From NCBI RefSeq assembly GCF_014196505.1, contig NZ_JACIDW010000001.1:682001-746000 (forward strand): a stretch of DNA of 64,000 nucleotides, given 5' to 3'. Position numbers and translations under genes: made by a program. The DNA comes from Rhizobium metallidurans. GTDB lineage: Bacteria; Pseudomonadota; Alphaproteobacteria; Rhizobiales; Rhizobiaceae. Every line of letters begins with the position of its first letter. The first letter of the stretch is position 1. The notes beneath the pieces are model-generated. The model searched no databases, had not been told where the DNA came from, and was given only the letters and a program-made list of their open reading frames with translations. Shown one piece after another: positions 51,336 to 59,699 of the stretch.

Positions 51336-52133
51336 TCACTGGCGGGAGGTCAGGTCGTCGGGCAATTCGGCATTGTGGTACTTGCGGTAGATGTCGCGCA
51401 GCACCTTGTTTTCGAAATTGGTCTTGACCCACCCGTCGAGCCAGCCCTTCAGAGCTGTTTCGCCCTTCGGGATACCGATACCGAGATTGGTTTCCTTCTG
51501 GGTGAACTTCACCTGCAGCGGATTGGCGGTCATTTTCTTGTTGATGCCGTTGATGACGGCCGACTGGCTGGAGAGGATGTCGACCTGGCCCGAGACAACC
51601 GAGGTGATAAGCGTCGCATCATCCTCGAAGCGGACGATATCTGCGCCCTTGGCCTTGGCGGTGATGTCCTGGTCGTTGGTTGTGGCGCGCGTCACGCCGA
51701 TGCGCTTGCCGTCGAGATCGGCATAGTCCTTGATCGCGACGTCAGCCGGGCCGGCAACGACGAGAGCGAGCGTCGCGTAAGGAACGGAGTAGTCGATCGC
51801 CTTCTTGCGCTCTTCGGTGATGCCAAGCGACGAGACGACCATGTCGGCTTTGCCGGTCTGAACCGAGGGAACGCGGGCGGCGTTGGTGATTTCCACCAAC
51901 TCCAGTTCGACGCCGAGATCCTTGGCGATCAGCCTGGCGGTTTCGACATCCGAGCCGGTCGGCTTCAGATTTTCATCGACGAAGGAATATTCCGGAATGC
52001 CCATCGCCACGGCGATGCGGACCTTCCCGGCCTTCTTGATGTTTTCAAGCACGTCGGCATTGGCGACCGATGCAAAGGCCAGCAGGCCCGCGCCGGCGAT
52101 AAGCGCCAGTTTCGAAATCATTTTCGTCGGCAT
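51336..52133 (-). CDS. Polar amino-acid-type ABC transporter substrate-binding protein
   Basis: A 265-residue periplasmic binding protein of family 3 (SBP_bac_3). Signal peptide MISKLALIAGAGLLAFASVANA, then GKVRIAVAMGIPEYSFVDENLKPTGSDVETARLIAKDLG and the lobe-2 segment DLDGKRIGVTRATTNDQDI. This family binds amino acids, opines and some uronate-like acids. It is the last gene of the gntR-kduI-kduD-permease-ATPase operon, which suggests the ligand is an acidic sugar derivative rather than an ordinary amino acid; that is inference. Confidence 0.9.
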   Translation of the reverse strand: MPTKMISKLALIAGAGLLAFASVANADVLENIKKAGKVRIAVAMGIPEYSFVDENLKPTGSDVETARLIAKDLGVELELVEITNAARVPSVQTGKADMVVSSLGITEERKKAIDYSVPYATLALVVAGPADVAIKDYADLDGKRIGVTRATTNDQDITAKAKGADIVRFEDDATLITSVVSGQVDILSSQSAVINGINKKMTANPLQVKFTQKETNLGIGIPKGETALKGWLDGWVKTNFENKVLRDIYRKYHNAELPDDLTSRQ

Positions 52134-52192
52134 ATGAGTCTCCTCTCTCGTTTACCCGACCCTGCGGTTTCGCGCAGGTCCTCCTCCTGAGC

Positions 52193-52921
52193 TCACAGCT
52201 CTTCGGCCATGAACTCCTTCAGTTCCGGCGTCCGCGGATTGGAGAGGATGTCAGCCCCTCCAGTCTCCCAGACCTTGCCGGTATGCATGTAGATGACGCG
52301 ATTGGCGGCCCGCTTGGCGAAGCCCATTTCATGCGTGACGACGATCATCGTCATGCCGCCGCGGGCGAGATCTTCCATGACGCGTAGAACTTCGCCGGTC
52401 AGTTTAGGATCGAGCGCCGAGGTCACTTCGTCGAACAGCATCACCTTCGGCTGCATCGCGAGAGAACGGGCGATCGCCACGCGCTGCTGCTGGCCACCGG
52501 AGAGCTGTTCCGGATAGTTGTCGATCTTCTCCGACAGGCCGACCTTGGCGAGGACCTGCCTGGCGATCTCATGCGCCTGGTCCTTGCGCATGTTTTTCAC
52601 GCGGCGCAGCGCCAGCATGATGTTTTCGGCGACGGTCATGTGCGGGAAGAGATTGTAGCTCTGGAACACCATGCCGATATCGCGGCGCAGGGCGCGCAGA
52701 TCGAGCTTCGGATCCTCGACGCGGTGGCCGCAGACCTCGATCGTGCCGTCCTGGATCGTCTCCAGCCGGTTGATGCAGCGCAGCGCCGTGCTCTTGCCGG
52801 AGCCCGACTGGCCGATCAATGCCACGACCTCGCCGGCATTGATCTCGAAGGACACGCCCTTCAGCACCTCGAGGGCACCGAAACGCTTGACGACATTGGT
52901 GAGTTTAACGGCGGCCGGCAT
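52193..52921 (-). CDS. PAAT-type ABC transporter ATPase
   Basis: A 242-residue ATPase of the GlnQ/HisP type with Walker A GQSGSGKSTALRCIN, MVFQSYNLFPHMTV, signature LSGGQQQRVAIARSLA, Walker B VMLFDEVTSALDP and switch VVTHEMGFAKRAA. ATG 52921 follows GAGGAAA; a TTG at 52936 is in frame but lies in that site. The start overlaps the end of the upstream permease gene by 17 bp. Confidence 0.92.
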   Translation of the reverse strand: MPAAVKLTNVVKRFGALEVLKGVSFEINAGEVVALIGQSGSGKSTALRCINRLETIQDGTIEVCGHRVEDPKLDLRALRRDIGMVFQSYNLFPHMTVAENIMLALRRVKNMRKDQAHEIARQVLAKVGLSEKIDNYPEQLSGGQQQRVAIARSLAMQPKVMLFDEVTSALDPKLTGEVLRVMEDLARGGMTMIVVTHEMGFAKRAANRVIYMHTGKVWETGGADILSNPRTPELKEFMAEEL

Positions 52922-53558
52922 TGAGTTTCCTCTCAAGCGAACGGCTCCAGACCGACAGCGGATAGCAGACGCAGAAGTAGAAGAGCGCTGCGACGCCGAA
53001 GACCAGGAACGGCTGGAACAGGGAGTTGTTGATGACCTGCGCCGCGCGCGTCAGCTCCAGGAAGCCGACCACGGATGCGAGCGAGGTGTTCTTGACGAGC
53101 TGGACGAGAAAACCGACCGTCGGCGGCGTGGCGATCTTTAGCGCCTGCGGCAGTATGACGTCGCGCAATGCCTGCCAGCGACTGAGCCCCAGGCATTCGG
53201 CCGCCTCGAATTGCGTCTTGGCGATCGATTCCACCGCGCCGCGCCAGATCTCGCCGAGATAGGAGCTCGAATAGACCATCATGCCGAGACCGGCAGCAAC
53301 GAGCGGCGGCACCGAGATGCCGAAGACGCCGAGGCCGAAATAGAGCAGGAACATCTGGATCAGCAGCGGCGTGCCCTGGACGATCTGGATGTAGACGAGC
53401 GCCGTGCGCCGCAGCCAGCGGAAGCGCGAGATGCGCGCAAGCATGACGAAGAAGCCGGCAATGCCGCCGAGCACGAAGGCCAGCGCCGAGAGCACGACGG
53501 TCCAGAGCAGGCCGTTGAGCAGGTAGAAGAGATGATTGGTCGAAAACGCGCCGAGCAT
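52905..53558 (-). CDS. PAAT-type ABC transporter permease 2
   Basis: A 217-residue HisM/GlnP-like permease with the N-terminal hydrophobic LLNGLLWTVVLSALAFVLGGIAG, VYIQIVQGTPLLIQMFLLYFGL and the EAA loop EAAECLGLSRWQALRDVILPQA. ATG 53558 was chosen for the GAGGTGA site; the open frame to 53606 overlaps the previous gene. It pairs with the permease at 53566. Confidence 0.9.
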   Translation of the reverse strand: MLGAFSTNHLFYLLNGLLWTVVLSALAFVLGGIAGFFVMLARISRFRWLRRTALVYIQIVQGTPLLIQMFLLYFGLGVFGISVPPLVAAGLGMMVYSSSYLGEIWRGAVESIAKTQFEAAECLGLSRWQALRDVILPQALKIATPPTVGFLVQLVKNTSLASVVGFLELTRAAQVINNSLFQPFLVFGVAALFYFCVCYPLSVWSRSLERKLNAGRR

Positions 53559-53565
53559 CGTCACC

Positions 53566-54249
53566 TCACACGCCGAGCCCGAGCCGGCGACGGCGCGGGA
53601 ATGCAACGAGGCCGAGCCCGAAGAAGGCGGCGCGCATCAAATAGGTGATCGCGATATAGAGGAGCGCAACGACGAAATAGGTTTCGAGCGAACGGAAAGT
53701 GTTCGACTGGATGTTGTTGGCGATACCCGTCAGCTCTTCGGCCGAAATCTGCGAGCAGATCGACGTCGACAGCATCATCAGGATGAACTGGCTGGAGAGC
53801 GAGGGATAGACGCGCTCGATCGCCGGCAGGAGAATGATGTCGCGGTAGATCTGGAATTTCGACAGACCGAGCGCCTCTGCCGCCTCGATCTGGCTCGGAT
53901 GGATCGAATCCATGCCGGCACGGACGATCTCGGCCGTATAGGCGCCGACATTGATGACCATCGCAAAGACCGACGCGGCGATGATCGGCAGGCGAAAGCC
54001 GATCGATGAGAGGCCGAAGAAGATGAAGAAGATCTGTACGATGAAAGGCGTGTTGCGAACCGTTTCGATATAGACGCTGACGATGCCGCGCAGGATGGCG
54101 GAGTTCGAGCGGCGGGCAATGGCGCAGGCCACGCCGATGCCCATGCCGATGATCACCGAGAACAGGGTGATCTCGATCGTCGTCAGTGCGCCGGACAGGA
54201 AATCCTGCCAATAGGGCAAGAGCGCCCCGAAGTCGAACTGATACTGCAT
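53566..54249 (-). CDS. PAAT-type ABC transporter permease 1
   Basis: A 227-residue permease with FLSGALTTIEITLFSVIIGMGIG, YIETVRNTPFIVQIFFIFFGL and the EAA loop EAAEALGLSKFQIYRDIILLPAI. It lies 40 bp after kduD and 7 bp before the second permease, forming the membrane heterodimer of the importer. Confidence 0.9.
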   Translation of the reverse strand: MQYQFDFGALLPYWQDFLSGALTTIEITLFSVIIGMGIGVACAIARRSNSAILRGIVSVYIETVRNTPFIVQIFFIFFGLSSIGFRLPIIAASVFAMVINVGAYTAEIVRAGMDSIHPSQIEAAEALGLSKFQIYRDIILLPAIERVYPSLSSQFILMMLSTSICSQISAEELTGIANNIQSNTFRSLETYFVVALLYIAITYLMRAAFFGLGLVAFPRRRRLGLGV

Positions 54250-54289
54250 AACTCCTCCGTGCGCGGCGGATCACGCCGACGCCAATGCC

Positions 54290-55045
54290 TTATCGTGCGA
54301 GCCAGCCGCCATCGACGGGGATGACGGTACCGTGGACGTAGTCGGATGCCGCCGATGCCAGGAATACGGCGGCACCGCCGAGTTCCGATGGCGTGCCCCA
54401 GCGCCCGGCCGGAATGCGCGCCAGGATCGCGGCGTTGCGATCCGGGTCTTCGCGCAGCGCCGTCGTGTTGTTGGTCGAGAAATATCCGGGCGCGATCGCG
54501 TTGACGTTGACGCCCTTGCCGGCCCACTCGCAGGCAAGCAATCGGGTGATCCCGGCAAGCCCGCTCTTCGACGCCGTATAGGACGGGATACGGATGCCGC
54601 CCTGGAAAGACAGGAGCGAGGCGATGTTGACGATCTTGCCGCTGCCCTTTTCCAGCATGTGCCGGCCAGCGGCCTGCGACAAGAAAAAGGCCGTCTTCAG
54701 ATTGGTATCGATGACGGCGTCCCAATCTTCCTCGGTGAAGTCGATCGCATCGGCGCGGCGGATGATACCGGCATTGTTGACCAGGATGTCGAGAGAGCCG
54801 AAGACCGAGATGGTCTCGGCAACGATATCCTTGACCGGAGCGATCGAACCAAGATCGGCCCTGATCGCGTGGAAGCGCACGCCCGTCTCTGTGACCAGCG
54901 CTTCGGTCTCCTCCATCGACGAGCGGCCGACGGCGGCGATCGAGGCACCAGCCTCGGCGAGCGCGACAGCGATGCCCTGACCGATGCCGGTATTGGCGCC
55001 GGTAACGATGGCGGTGCGGCCCGAGAGATCGAAGGGATTGGCCAT
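54290..55045 (-). CDS. kduD: 2-dehydro-3-deoxy-D-gluconate 5-dehydrogenase
   Basis: A 251-residue short-chain dehydrogenase that reduces 2,5-diketo-3-deoxygluconate to 2-keto-3-deoxygluconate in the degradation of pectin- or glycosaminoglycan-derived unsaturated uronates. Cofactor loop TGANTGIGQGIA, NNAG in LVNNAGIIRRADAIDF, catalytic Ser/Tyr/Lys in NIASLLSFQGG and PSYTASKSG, and a C-terminal VIPVDGGWLAR. It follows kduI by 4 bp, which settles the assignment within the SDR family. Confidence 0.93.
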   Translation of the reverse strand: MANPFDLSGRTAIVTGANTGIGQGIAVALAEAGASIAAVGRSSMEETEALVTETGVRFHAIRADLGSIAPVKDIVAETISVFGSLDILVNNAGIIRRADAIDFTEEDWDAVIDTNLKTAFFLSQAAGRHMLEKGSGKIVNIASLLSFQGGIRIPSYTASKSGLAGITRLLACEWAGKGVNVNAIAPGYFSTNNTTALREDPDRNAAILARIPAGRWGTPSELGGAAVFLASAASDYVHGTVIPVDGGWLAR

Positions 55046-55049
55046 CGTC

Positions 55050-55886
55050 CTACCTCAGATCCGCGATGGCGATATGGTCCATGTCGGTGAAGCTCTTGTT
55101 GTCACCGGCCATCGCCCAGATGAAGCTGTAGTTCTTGGTGCCGGCGCCCGAGTGTATCGACCAGGGCGGCGAGATGATCGCCTGCTCGCTGGCAACCAGC
55201 ATGTGGCGGGTTTGCTGCGGCTCGCCCATGAAGTGGAAGACGCGCTGATCGGCTTCCAGGTCGAAATAGAGATAGGCTTCCATGCGCCGGTCATGCGTAT
55301 GGGCCGGCATGGTGTTCCAGACGCTGCCGGCGTCGATCATCGTGAAGCCCATGGTCAGCTGGCAGGACTGGCAGACTTCGGGATGGATGAACTGATAGAT
55401 CGAGCGCCTGTTGGCAGTTGCCGCTTCGCCGGGCGTCAGATGGCGCGCCCTGTCGCGCGTCAGGAGCACGGTCGGATGCGCCTCATGCGCCGGCGTCGAG
55501 ACCAGATAGAACTTCGCGGGGTCGGCAGCGTCAGTGCTTTCGAAACGGACATCCCTGGCGCCCTTGCCGATATAGAGGCAATCGTATTTCTGAAGCTCAT
55601 GGCTCCTACCATCGACGACGACACGGCCGGCGCCGCCGATATTCAGCGCGCCAAGCTCGCGTTCGGCGAGGAAGGTCTCCTGTCCGATTTCCTTCGGCGC
55701 TCCGAGCGGAAGGCCTTCGCCGAGCGGCATCGCGCCGCCAATGACCATGCGGTCATAGTGGGAATAGGTGAGCCGGATTTCGCCACCTGCAAACACCGTC
55801 TCGATCAGAAAATGGCGGCGCAGCGTTTCCGTGTCGTAGCCCCGAACGGCTTCCGGATGGGAAGCGTGACGGACGTCGATCTTCAT
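55050..55886 (-). CDS. kduI: 5-keto-4-deoxyuronate isomerase
   Basis: A 278-residue cupin-like zinc isomerase that converts 4-deoxy-L-threo-5-hexosulose uronate to 2,5-diketo-3-deoxygluconate, the step before KduD. Metal-site residues lie in NTMPAHTHDRRMEAYLYFDL and the late HSGAGTKNYSFIWAMAGDN. Full length for the family (278 in E. coli). The start overlaps the GntR stop (ATGA at 55883-55886). Confidence 0.95.
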   Translation of the reverse strand: MKIDVRHASHPEAVRGYDTETLRRHFLIETVFAGGEIRLTYSHYDRMVIGGAMPLGEGLPLGAPKEIGQETFLAERELGALNIGGAGRVVVDGRSHELQKYDCLYIGKGARDVRFESTDAADPAKFYLVSTPAHEAHPTVLLTRDRARHLTPGEAATANRRSIYQFIHPEVCQSCQLTMGFTMIDAGSVWNTMPAHTHDRRMEAYLYFDLEADQRVFHFMGEPQQTRHMLVASEQAIISPPWSIHSGAGTKNYSFIWAMAGDNKSFTDMDHIAIADLR

Positions 55887-56653
55887 TGATTTTTTCCCTT
55901 CTCTTCAATGGATGCCAAGGGAGATTTTGCATCCTCGATGAAATAGTTCGGATCCCATATCTCGGCCTTCTCGACTTCGCCGAGCAACCTGCCGAGATGG
56001 AAACCCATGGCGGCGGCGGCCCCAACCTTGTCACCCGTCTTCATGCACTCGATCACCGCCGAGTGCTCCTCGATGACGCGGGCAAGACGCCCCTCCTGCG
56101 GCAGGGTCAGCAGGCGGTAGCGATCGGAATGGACCTTCACCTGCTGAATGATCGCCCAGATGCCGGGGAAGCCGGAGATGTCGCTGATCAGCTTGTGAAA
56201 ATCGTTGTCGACGACATGGAAGGTCGCGACATCGTCGTCGCGCAAGCAGGCGCTGAGATCGGCCAGATTACGCTCGAGCGAACGAATGCCCGCCGGGGTG
56301 ATCTTCTCGACGGCGATCGACACCGTCGTATCCTCCAGCGCCTTGCGCACCAGTATCGCCTCATACAGCGCGTGACGCGGAATGCGTGAAACGAAGGTGC
56401 CGGACTGCGGAAAGACATTGACGAGACCATCGTCGGAAAGGCGCAGGATCGCCTCGCGGATGGGCGTCCGACTGACGCCGAAATGCGCCTCCAGCTCCTT
56501 CTCGTTAAGGAGATCCATCGGCCTTCGGCGCAAGGAAATGATGTCATCGCGCAGCGTGTTGTAGACGAGCGTCGCCGCGCGCGGGGCGGCCGCTCTCTGG
56601 TGCGAGAGGTGGGTGACACCGGCGAGCGAGCGCCTCTTGCGGGCCTCGCTCAT
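55883..56653 (-). CDS. GntR-family (FadR-type) regulator of uronate catabolism
   Basis: A 256-residue GntR regulator. The winged HTH (LVYNTLRDDIISLRRRPMDL, FGVSRTPIREAILRLSDDGLVNVFPQSGTFVS) is followed by an all-helical FCD ligand domain (DNDFHKLISDISG, EEHSAVIECMKTGD) with metal-binding His residues. It is the first gene of the kdu/transporter operon and probably represses it until an uronate intermediate binds. ATG 56653 is used; a GTG at 56665 is in frame. No strong ribosome site is visible. Confidence 0.88.
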   Translation of the reverse strand: MSEARKRRSLAGVTHLSHQRAAAPRAATLVYNTLRDDIISLRRRPMDLLNEKELEAHFGVSRTPIREAILRLSDDGLVNVFPQSGTFVSRIPRHALYEAILVRKALEDTTVSIAVEKITPAGIRSLERNLADLSACLRDDDVATFHVVDNDFHKLISDISGFPGIWAIIQQVKVHSDRYRLLTLPQEGRLARVIEEHSAVIECMKTGDKVGAAAAMGFHLGRLLGEVEKAEIWDPNYFIEDAKSPLASIEEKGKNQ

Positions 56654-56735
56654 CGCGCGGCACACAACATGTCAGCAATCATTTGCCCGAGGGTTTTCTC
56701 CACCTGACGCCACCTCCCAATGGCTTGGCAAGAAG

Positions 56736-56764
56736 TAGTATATTAGTATCCAACTTATTGCAAG
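56736..56764 (-). promoter_or_regulatory. Candidate promoter/operator of the gntR-kdu operon
   Basis: On the minus strand TTGCAA (56763-56758) and TATACT (56742-56737) with a 15-bp spacer form a possible promoter. TAGTAT is directly repeated at 56736-56741 and 56744-56749 within it, a possible regulator contact. The rest of 56765-57080 shows no recognisable gene. Confidence 0.35.
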
Positions 56765-57086
56765 CGGGGTAAAGCGCGGCGATGACAGTGCTTCTCGCCT
56801 GTCCGTAGGTCAGCAATTACGGGCAGAGGCGTGTGGAGCGATCGACTATGATCAACTCGGCTGGTGAGCAGCTGGGCGACTTGACGAAGCGAAGGCACGC
56901 GGTACGTTTTCGAGTGGCTCGATGCATACGGCGCTGTTGAACGCCAATGGCATGTGCAGCCTTTGCCGAGGCGCGTCGCAATCAATGGATTTTACTGTTG
57001 CTTTTGTTGGTGGTCGTGGTGCGTCTCGCTGTCGAGGCGGGTGGCCACCATTGCCTTGCTCATCCTTTGACTTACGTCATCCGACA

Positions 57087-57104
57087 GACCTTCTTCGGAA
57101 GGTC
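57087..57104 (+). promoter_or_regulatory. UUCG-capped hairpin in the leader of the ZIP gene
   Basis: GACCTTC-TTCG-GAAGGTC is a perfect 7-bp stem with a stable UUCG tetraloop, 23 nt before the ATG at 57128. It may be a terminator of upstream transcription or a leader control element. Confidence 0.45.
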
Positions 57105-57127
57105 CATATCCGGGGATTGGAAGACGC

Positions 57128-57814
57128 ATGATGGTTCTAACCTACACCTTGATTCCCGCCTTTGCGGCTTTGGCAGGTGCCATTGTCGCGTTGTTCGCAC
57201 GTCCGAGCCCGATAGCCATCAGCGCCATTCAGCATTTCGCCGCCGGTGTGGTGTTCGCCGCCGCGGCCGGCGAGATTCTTCCCGATGTGGTGCACGGCGG
57301 GTCTGTCTGGGCGACGGCGATTGGCGGCGTGGCTGGTGTCGTCGCCATGCTGATGGTCAAGCAGATGGAGGGCTTTCTCAAGGGCCCTACCGGACTGCTG
57401 CTGGCGGTCGCGATCGACATCCTCGTCGATGGACTGGTGCTCGGCATCGGCTTTGCGGCCGGTGCGCGAACAGGGCTGCTGCTGACGATCGCCTTGACGC
57501 TGGAAGTGCTCTTTCTCGGACTGACGGTAGCGACGGAAATGGCTGAAACGGTGAAATCCCGTCTGCGGATTGTCACGACGATCGCCGTGCTCCTGCTGCT
57601 CCTGCCGGCGGGAGCGCTTCTGGCGGCGCCCGTCGCCATGTTGCCGGGACCGGTGATGACGGGATTTCTCGCTTTCGGCCTGATTTCCCTTCTTTATTTG
57701 GTCACGGAGGAATTGCTGGTCGATGCGCACGAGACACCTGACCGCCCGTGGGTGACGGCGATGTTCTTCGCGGGATTTCTGATCCTTCTCGTGATCGAGG
57801 AACTTATGGCATAA
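57128..57814 (+). CDS. ZIP-family metal transporter
   Basis: A 228-residue membrane protein with eight hydrophobic segments. Conserved polar residues for metal passage occur in helix 2 (AISAIQHFAAGVVFAAAAGEILPDV) and helix 4 (VAIDILVDGLVLGIGFAAG), and in the last third EELLVDAHETPDRP. ZIP proteins move zinc, iron or manganese into the cytoplasm; this subgroup is short and lacks the usual His-rich loop, so metal and direction are uncertain. An MgtC-like gene lies downstream. Confidence 0.8.
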   Translation: MMVLTYTLIPAFAALAGAIVALFARPSPIAISAIQHFAAGVVFAAAAGEILPDVVHGGSVWATAIGGVAGVVAMLMVKQMEGFLKGPTGLLLAVAIDILVDGLVLGIGFAAGARTGLLLTIALTLEVLFLGLTVATEMAETVKSRLRIVTTIAVLLLLLPAGALLAAPVAMLPGPVMTGFLAFGLISLLYLVTEELLVDAHETPDRPWVTAMFFAGFLILLVIEELMA

Positions 57815-58045
57815 GCACGTTGTCAAATGTCGGGGCGGAGCAGACCCGAGACAAGCGGCTCACCATTGCGCTCCCCCTCGCGATCGCCGCGACACGGGGC
57901 GGAATGCCGCTCACGCGGCTATCGATCGAGGAAGAAAAGCTCGGTGCTGCATGGCGCCCGCGAAATCCATGCCAAGTGATCTTGTCAGTCTTTTCGAGAC
58001 CTCCATCTCTTTCCGTCAGCAAAGCAACAGGAGACCGGTCGTTTG

Positions 58046-58522
58046 ATGGAATGGCTGAATGTCGTCGGAATAGATCTGGAGTTCCTCAAGGATCTTGCCA
58101 CCTTGATCATCGCCTATGTCTTGGCCCTTCCGATCGGATGGGATCGCGAGCGAAACGAGCGGAGCGCCGGCCTGCGCACCTTTCCGATCGTGGCGATCGC
58201 GGCCTGCGGTTTCATCCTCGCCGCCGAAAATGTCACGCGCGGCAGTGCCGAGGCCACAGCAAGGATTATCGAGGGCCTTATCAATGGCGTTGGCTTTATC
58301 GGCGGCGGGGCCATACTCGTCGGCAAGGCAAGCATCCGCGGCACGGCCACGGCCGCGAGCCTGTGGGCGACAGGCGCCATCGGGGTAGCGGTTGGCTTGG
58401 GCAATTACGAGACAGCGATCGTACTCTCCATCGCCACCTTCGCCACATTGCGGGTCATGACGAGGCTCAAGCAGGAAGGCAAGGAAATCGAGCGGCCGCA
58501 ACATGGCGAGGAAGGCGCCTAA
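58046..58522 (+). CDS. MgtC/SapB family membrane protein
   Basis: A 158-residue membrane protein. The MgtC signature is clear: IGWDRERNERSAGLRTFPIVAIAACGF, then INGVGFIGGGAILVGKASIRGTATAASLWATGAIGVAVGLG, with five hydrophobic segments. MgtC-type proteins affect magnesium homeostasis and growth in low magnesium, and some inhibit ATP synthase. ATG 58046 follows AGGAGA at 12 nt; a TTG at 58043 adjoins it. The C-terminal ACT-like extension of MgtC is absent, as in SapB-type members. Confidence 0.87.
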   Translation: MEWLNVVGIDLEFLKDLATLIIAYVLALPIGWDRERNERSAGLRTFPIVAIAACGFILAAENVTRGSAEATARIIEGLINGVGFIGGGAILVGKASIRGTATAASLWATGAIGVAVGLGNYETAIVLSIATFATLRVMTRLKQEGKEIERPQHGEEGA

Positions 58523-58689
58523 GAGCCGAGTTCCCATGTGCCGCTGGTCGGGTCTGGCTGTGGCGGGGCGGGGGGCTTAATTTTACCTCGAAGGTTGTTC
58601 GGTTCGGGGCGAGTAGGCGAGCCAACGTTTCCTCAAGCATTTCCGGAATGGCCCGCTTTCCAAGCCACAGACCCTTGTCGAACGCGTCG

Positions 58690-59075
58690 CTGTGATACAA
58701 GGATGCGGTCACTACCAGCTCCACATCAAGAGCTTCTTCGATGCCGATGGAGACGGCGTGGGCGATCTGAACGGGCTGACACGCAAGCTTGATTATATCT
58801 CTTCACTCGGGGTCAATACAATTTGGCTATTGCCATTCTACCCATCTCTACGCCGTGACGATGGATATGATATTTCGGATTATCGTGCTGTCAGCGCCGA
58901 ATATGGCTCGATCGAGGACTTCCAGGCCTTCATCGACGAGGCGCATGTCCGACAGATTCGCGTCATTGTCGAGCACTATGTTACGCGACCCGATCTCAAG
59001 GAGTTCGTTGCAGGCTGTGTTTCGGCGTGGAATATTGGGTCTGACGCAATCTCGATGAATAGCCGCGTTTTGTGA
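58690..59075 (+). pseudogene. Trehalose synthase (TreS, GH13) N-terminal remnant
   Basis: The stretch YQLHIKSFFDADGDGVGDLNGL, LDYISSLGVNTIWLLPFYPS, RRDDGYDISDYRAVSAEYGS and FQAFIDEAHVRQIRVIVE is the start of a TreS/alpha-amylase catalytic domain. Just upstream, TGATACAAGGATGCGGTC preserves the codons for the usual W-Y-K-D-A-V but with TGG changed to TGA and a base missing before CTACCAG, so the true start is lost. Similarity ends near 58970 and the frame closes at 59075, where a full TreS would continue for hundreds of residues. A decayed fragment, not a working gene. Confidence 0.8.
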
Positions 59076-59160
59076 GGCTGAAAAAGCGATCCGGCATTGG
59101 CGCGGCGTGGCGGCGCGCCGATGGCTCGTGAGAGCCGGCCGCTACCGCCGCCTTCGACAA

Positions 59161-59532
59161 TCAGAGCAATGCGAGACAGAGAGAGGCCAGCGTAAGTCCC
59201 GCAAGGAAGACCTGCACTATCGTGGCGGTTCGTCTGTCCGGGCGTCGCTGAATATTGGCCTGCACGGACTTTTCGATAGCAGGCTGACCAAGTTCCGCCG
59301 CGGGAACATCAGGATCGGGGGTTGCCTCCGGCCCGGGCGCGGATTTTCCCGTTGCGGACGTCGTCTCCGTCCGCTCCCTGTCTATGACGACGGTTGCTAT
59401 GGTCGCCACGTCGGACTTAACCTCCATTTCGAACCTGCCGCCGCTCTCGATTTTTGCGATCGCCTTGCGGGCGGCGTGCTCAACGTCATCGGCTTCAACA
59501 AGTGATCGATGGGTAACGAGAAAAAAGGGCAT
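59161..59532 (-). CDS. Small hypothetical protein with C-terminal membrane anchor
   Basis: A 123-residue protein. The N-terminus MPFFLVTHRSLVEADDVEHAARKAIAKIESGGRFEMEVKSD reads like a compact alpha/beta domain also seen in short rhizobial hypothetical proteins; a Pro/Glu-rich linker and a single C-terminal hydrophobic helix (TIVQVFLAGLTLASLCLALL) follow, suggesting a tail-anchored protein. Starts at 59532 or 59550 are both possible and neither has a strong ribosome site. No function can be given. Confidence 0.5.
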   Translation of the reverse strand: MPFFLVTHRSLVEADDVEHAARKAIAKIESGGRFEMEVKSDVATIATVVIDRERTETTSATGKSAPGPEATPDPDVPAAELGQPAIEKSVQANIQRRPDRRTATIVQVFLAGLTLASLCLALL

Positions 59533-59619
59533 TTGCTCGCGAAGTAACATAAGCCGGAGAGAGCGAGATCCCACCACTCAGGCCCGTGATCGACCCATCC
59601 GGGTCTTAGGATTATGGTC

Positions 59620-59655
59620 TCATGCGCGGGAAGGGCGGACCGATCCCGCGCATGA
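59620..59655 (-). terminator. Stem-loop downstream of cyoD
   Basis: TCATGCGCGGGA (59620-59631) and TCCCGCGCATGA (59644-59655) form a perfect 12-bp stem with a 12-nt loop, 44 bp after the cyoD stop on the minus strand. No T-run; a likely 3' end of the cyo transcript. Confidence 0.6.
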
Positions 59656-59699
59656 GGATGAGCGTCAGAAGCGCTTGAGAGGGGTTGGAATCAACCGCC

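Noticed and set aside
58467..58724. An 85-codon minus-strand frame overlapping the start of the TreS remnant
   Set aside because: Partly antisense to the TreS fragment and to mgtC; the segment around 58600-58690 reads somewhat protein-like but I recognise no family.
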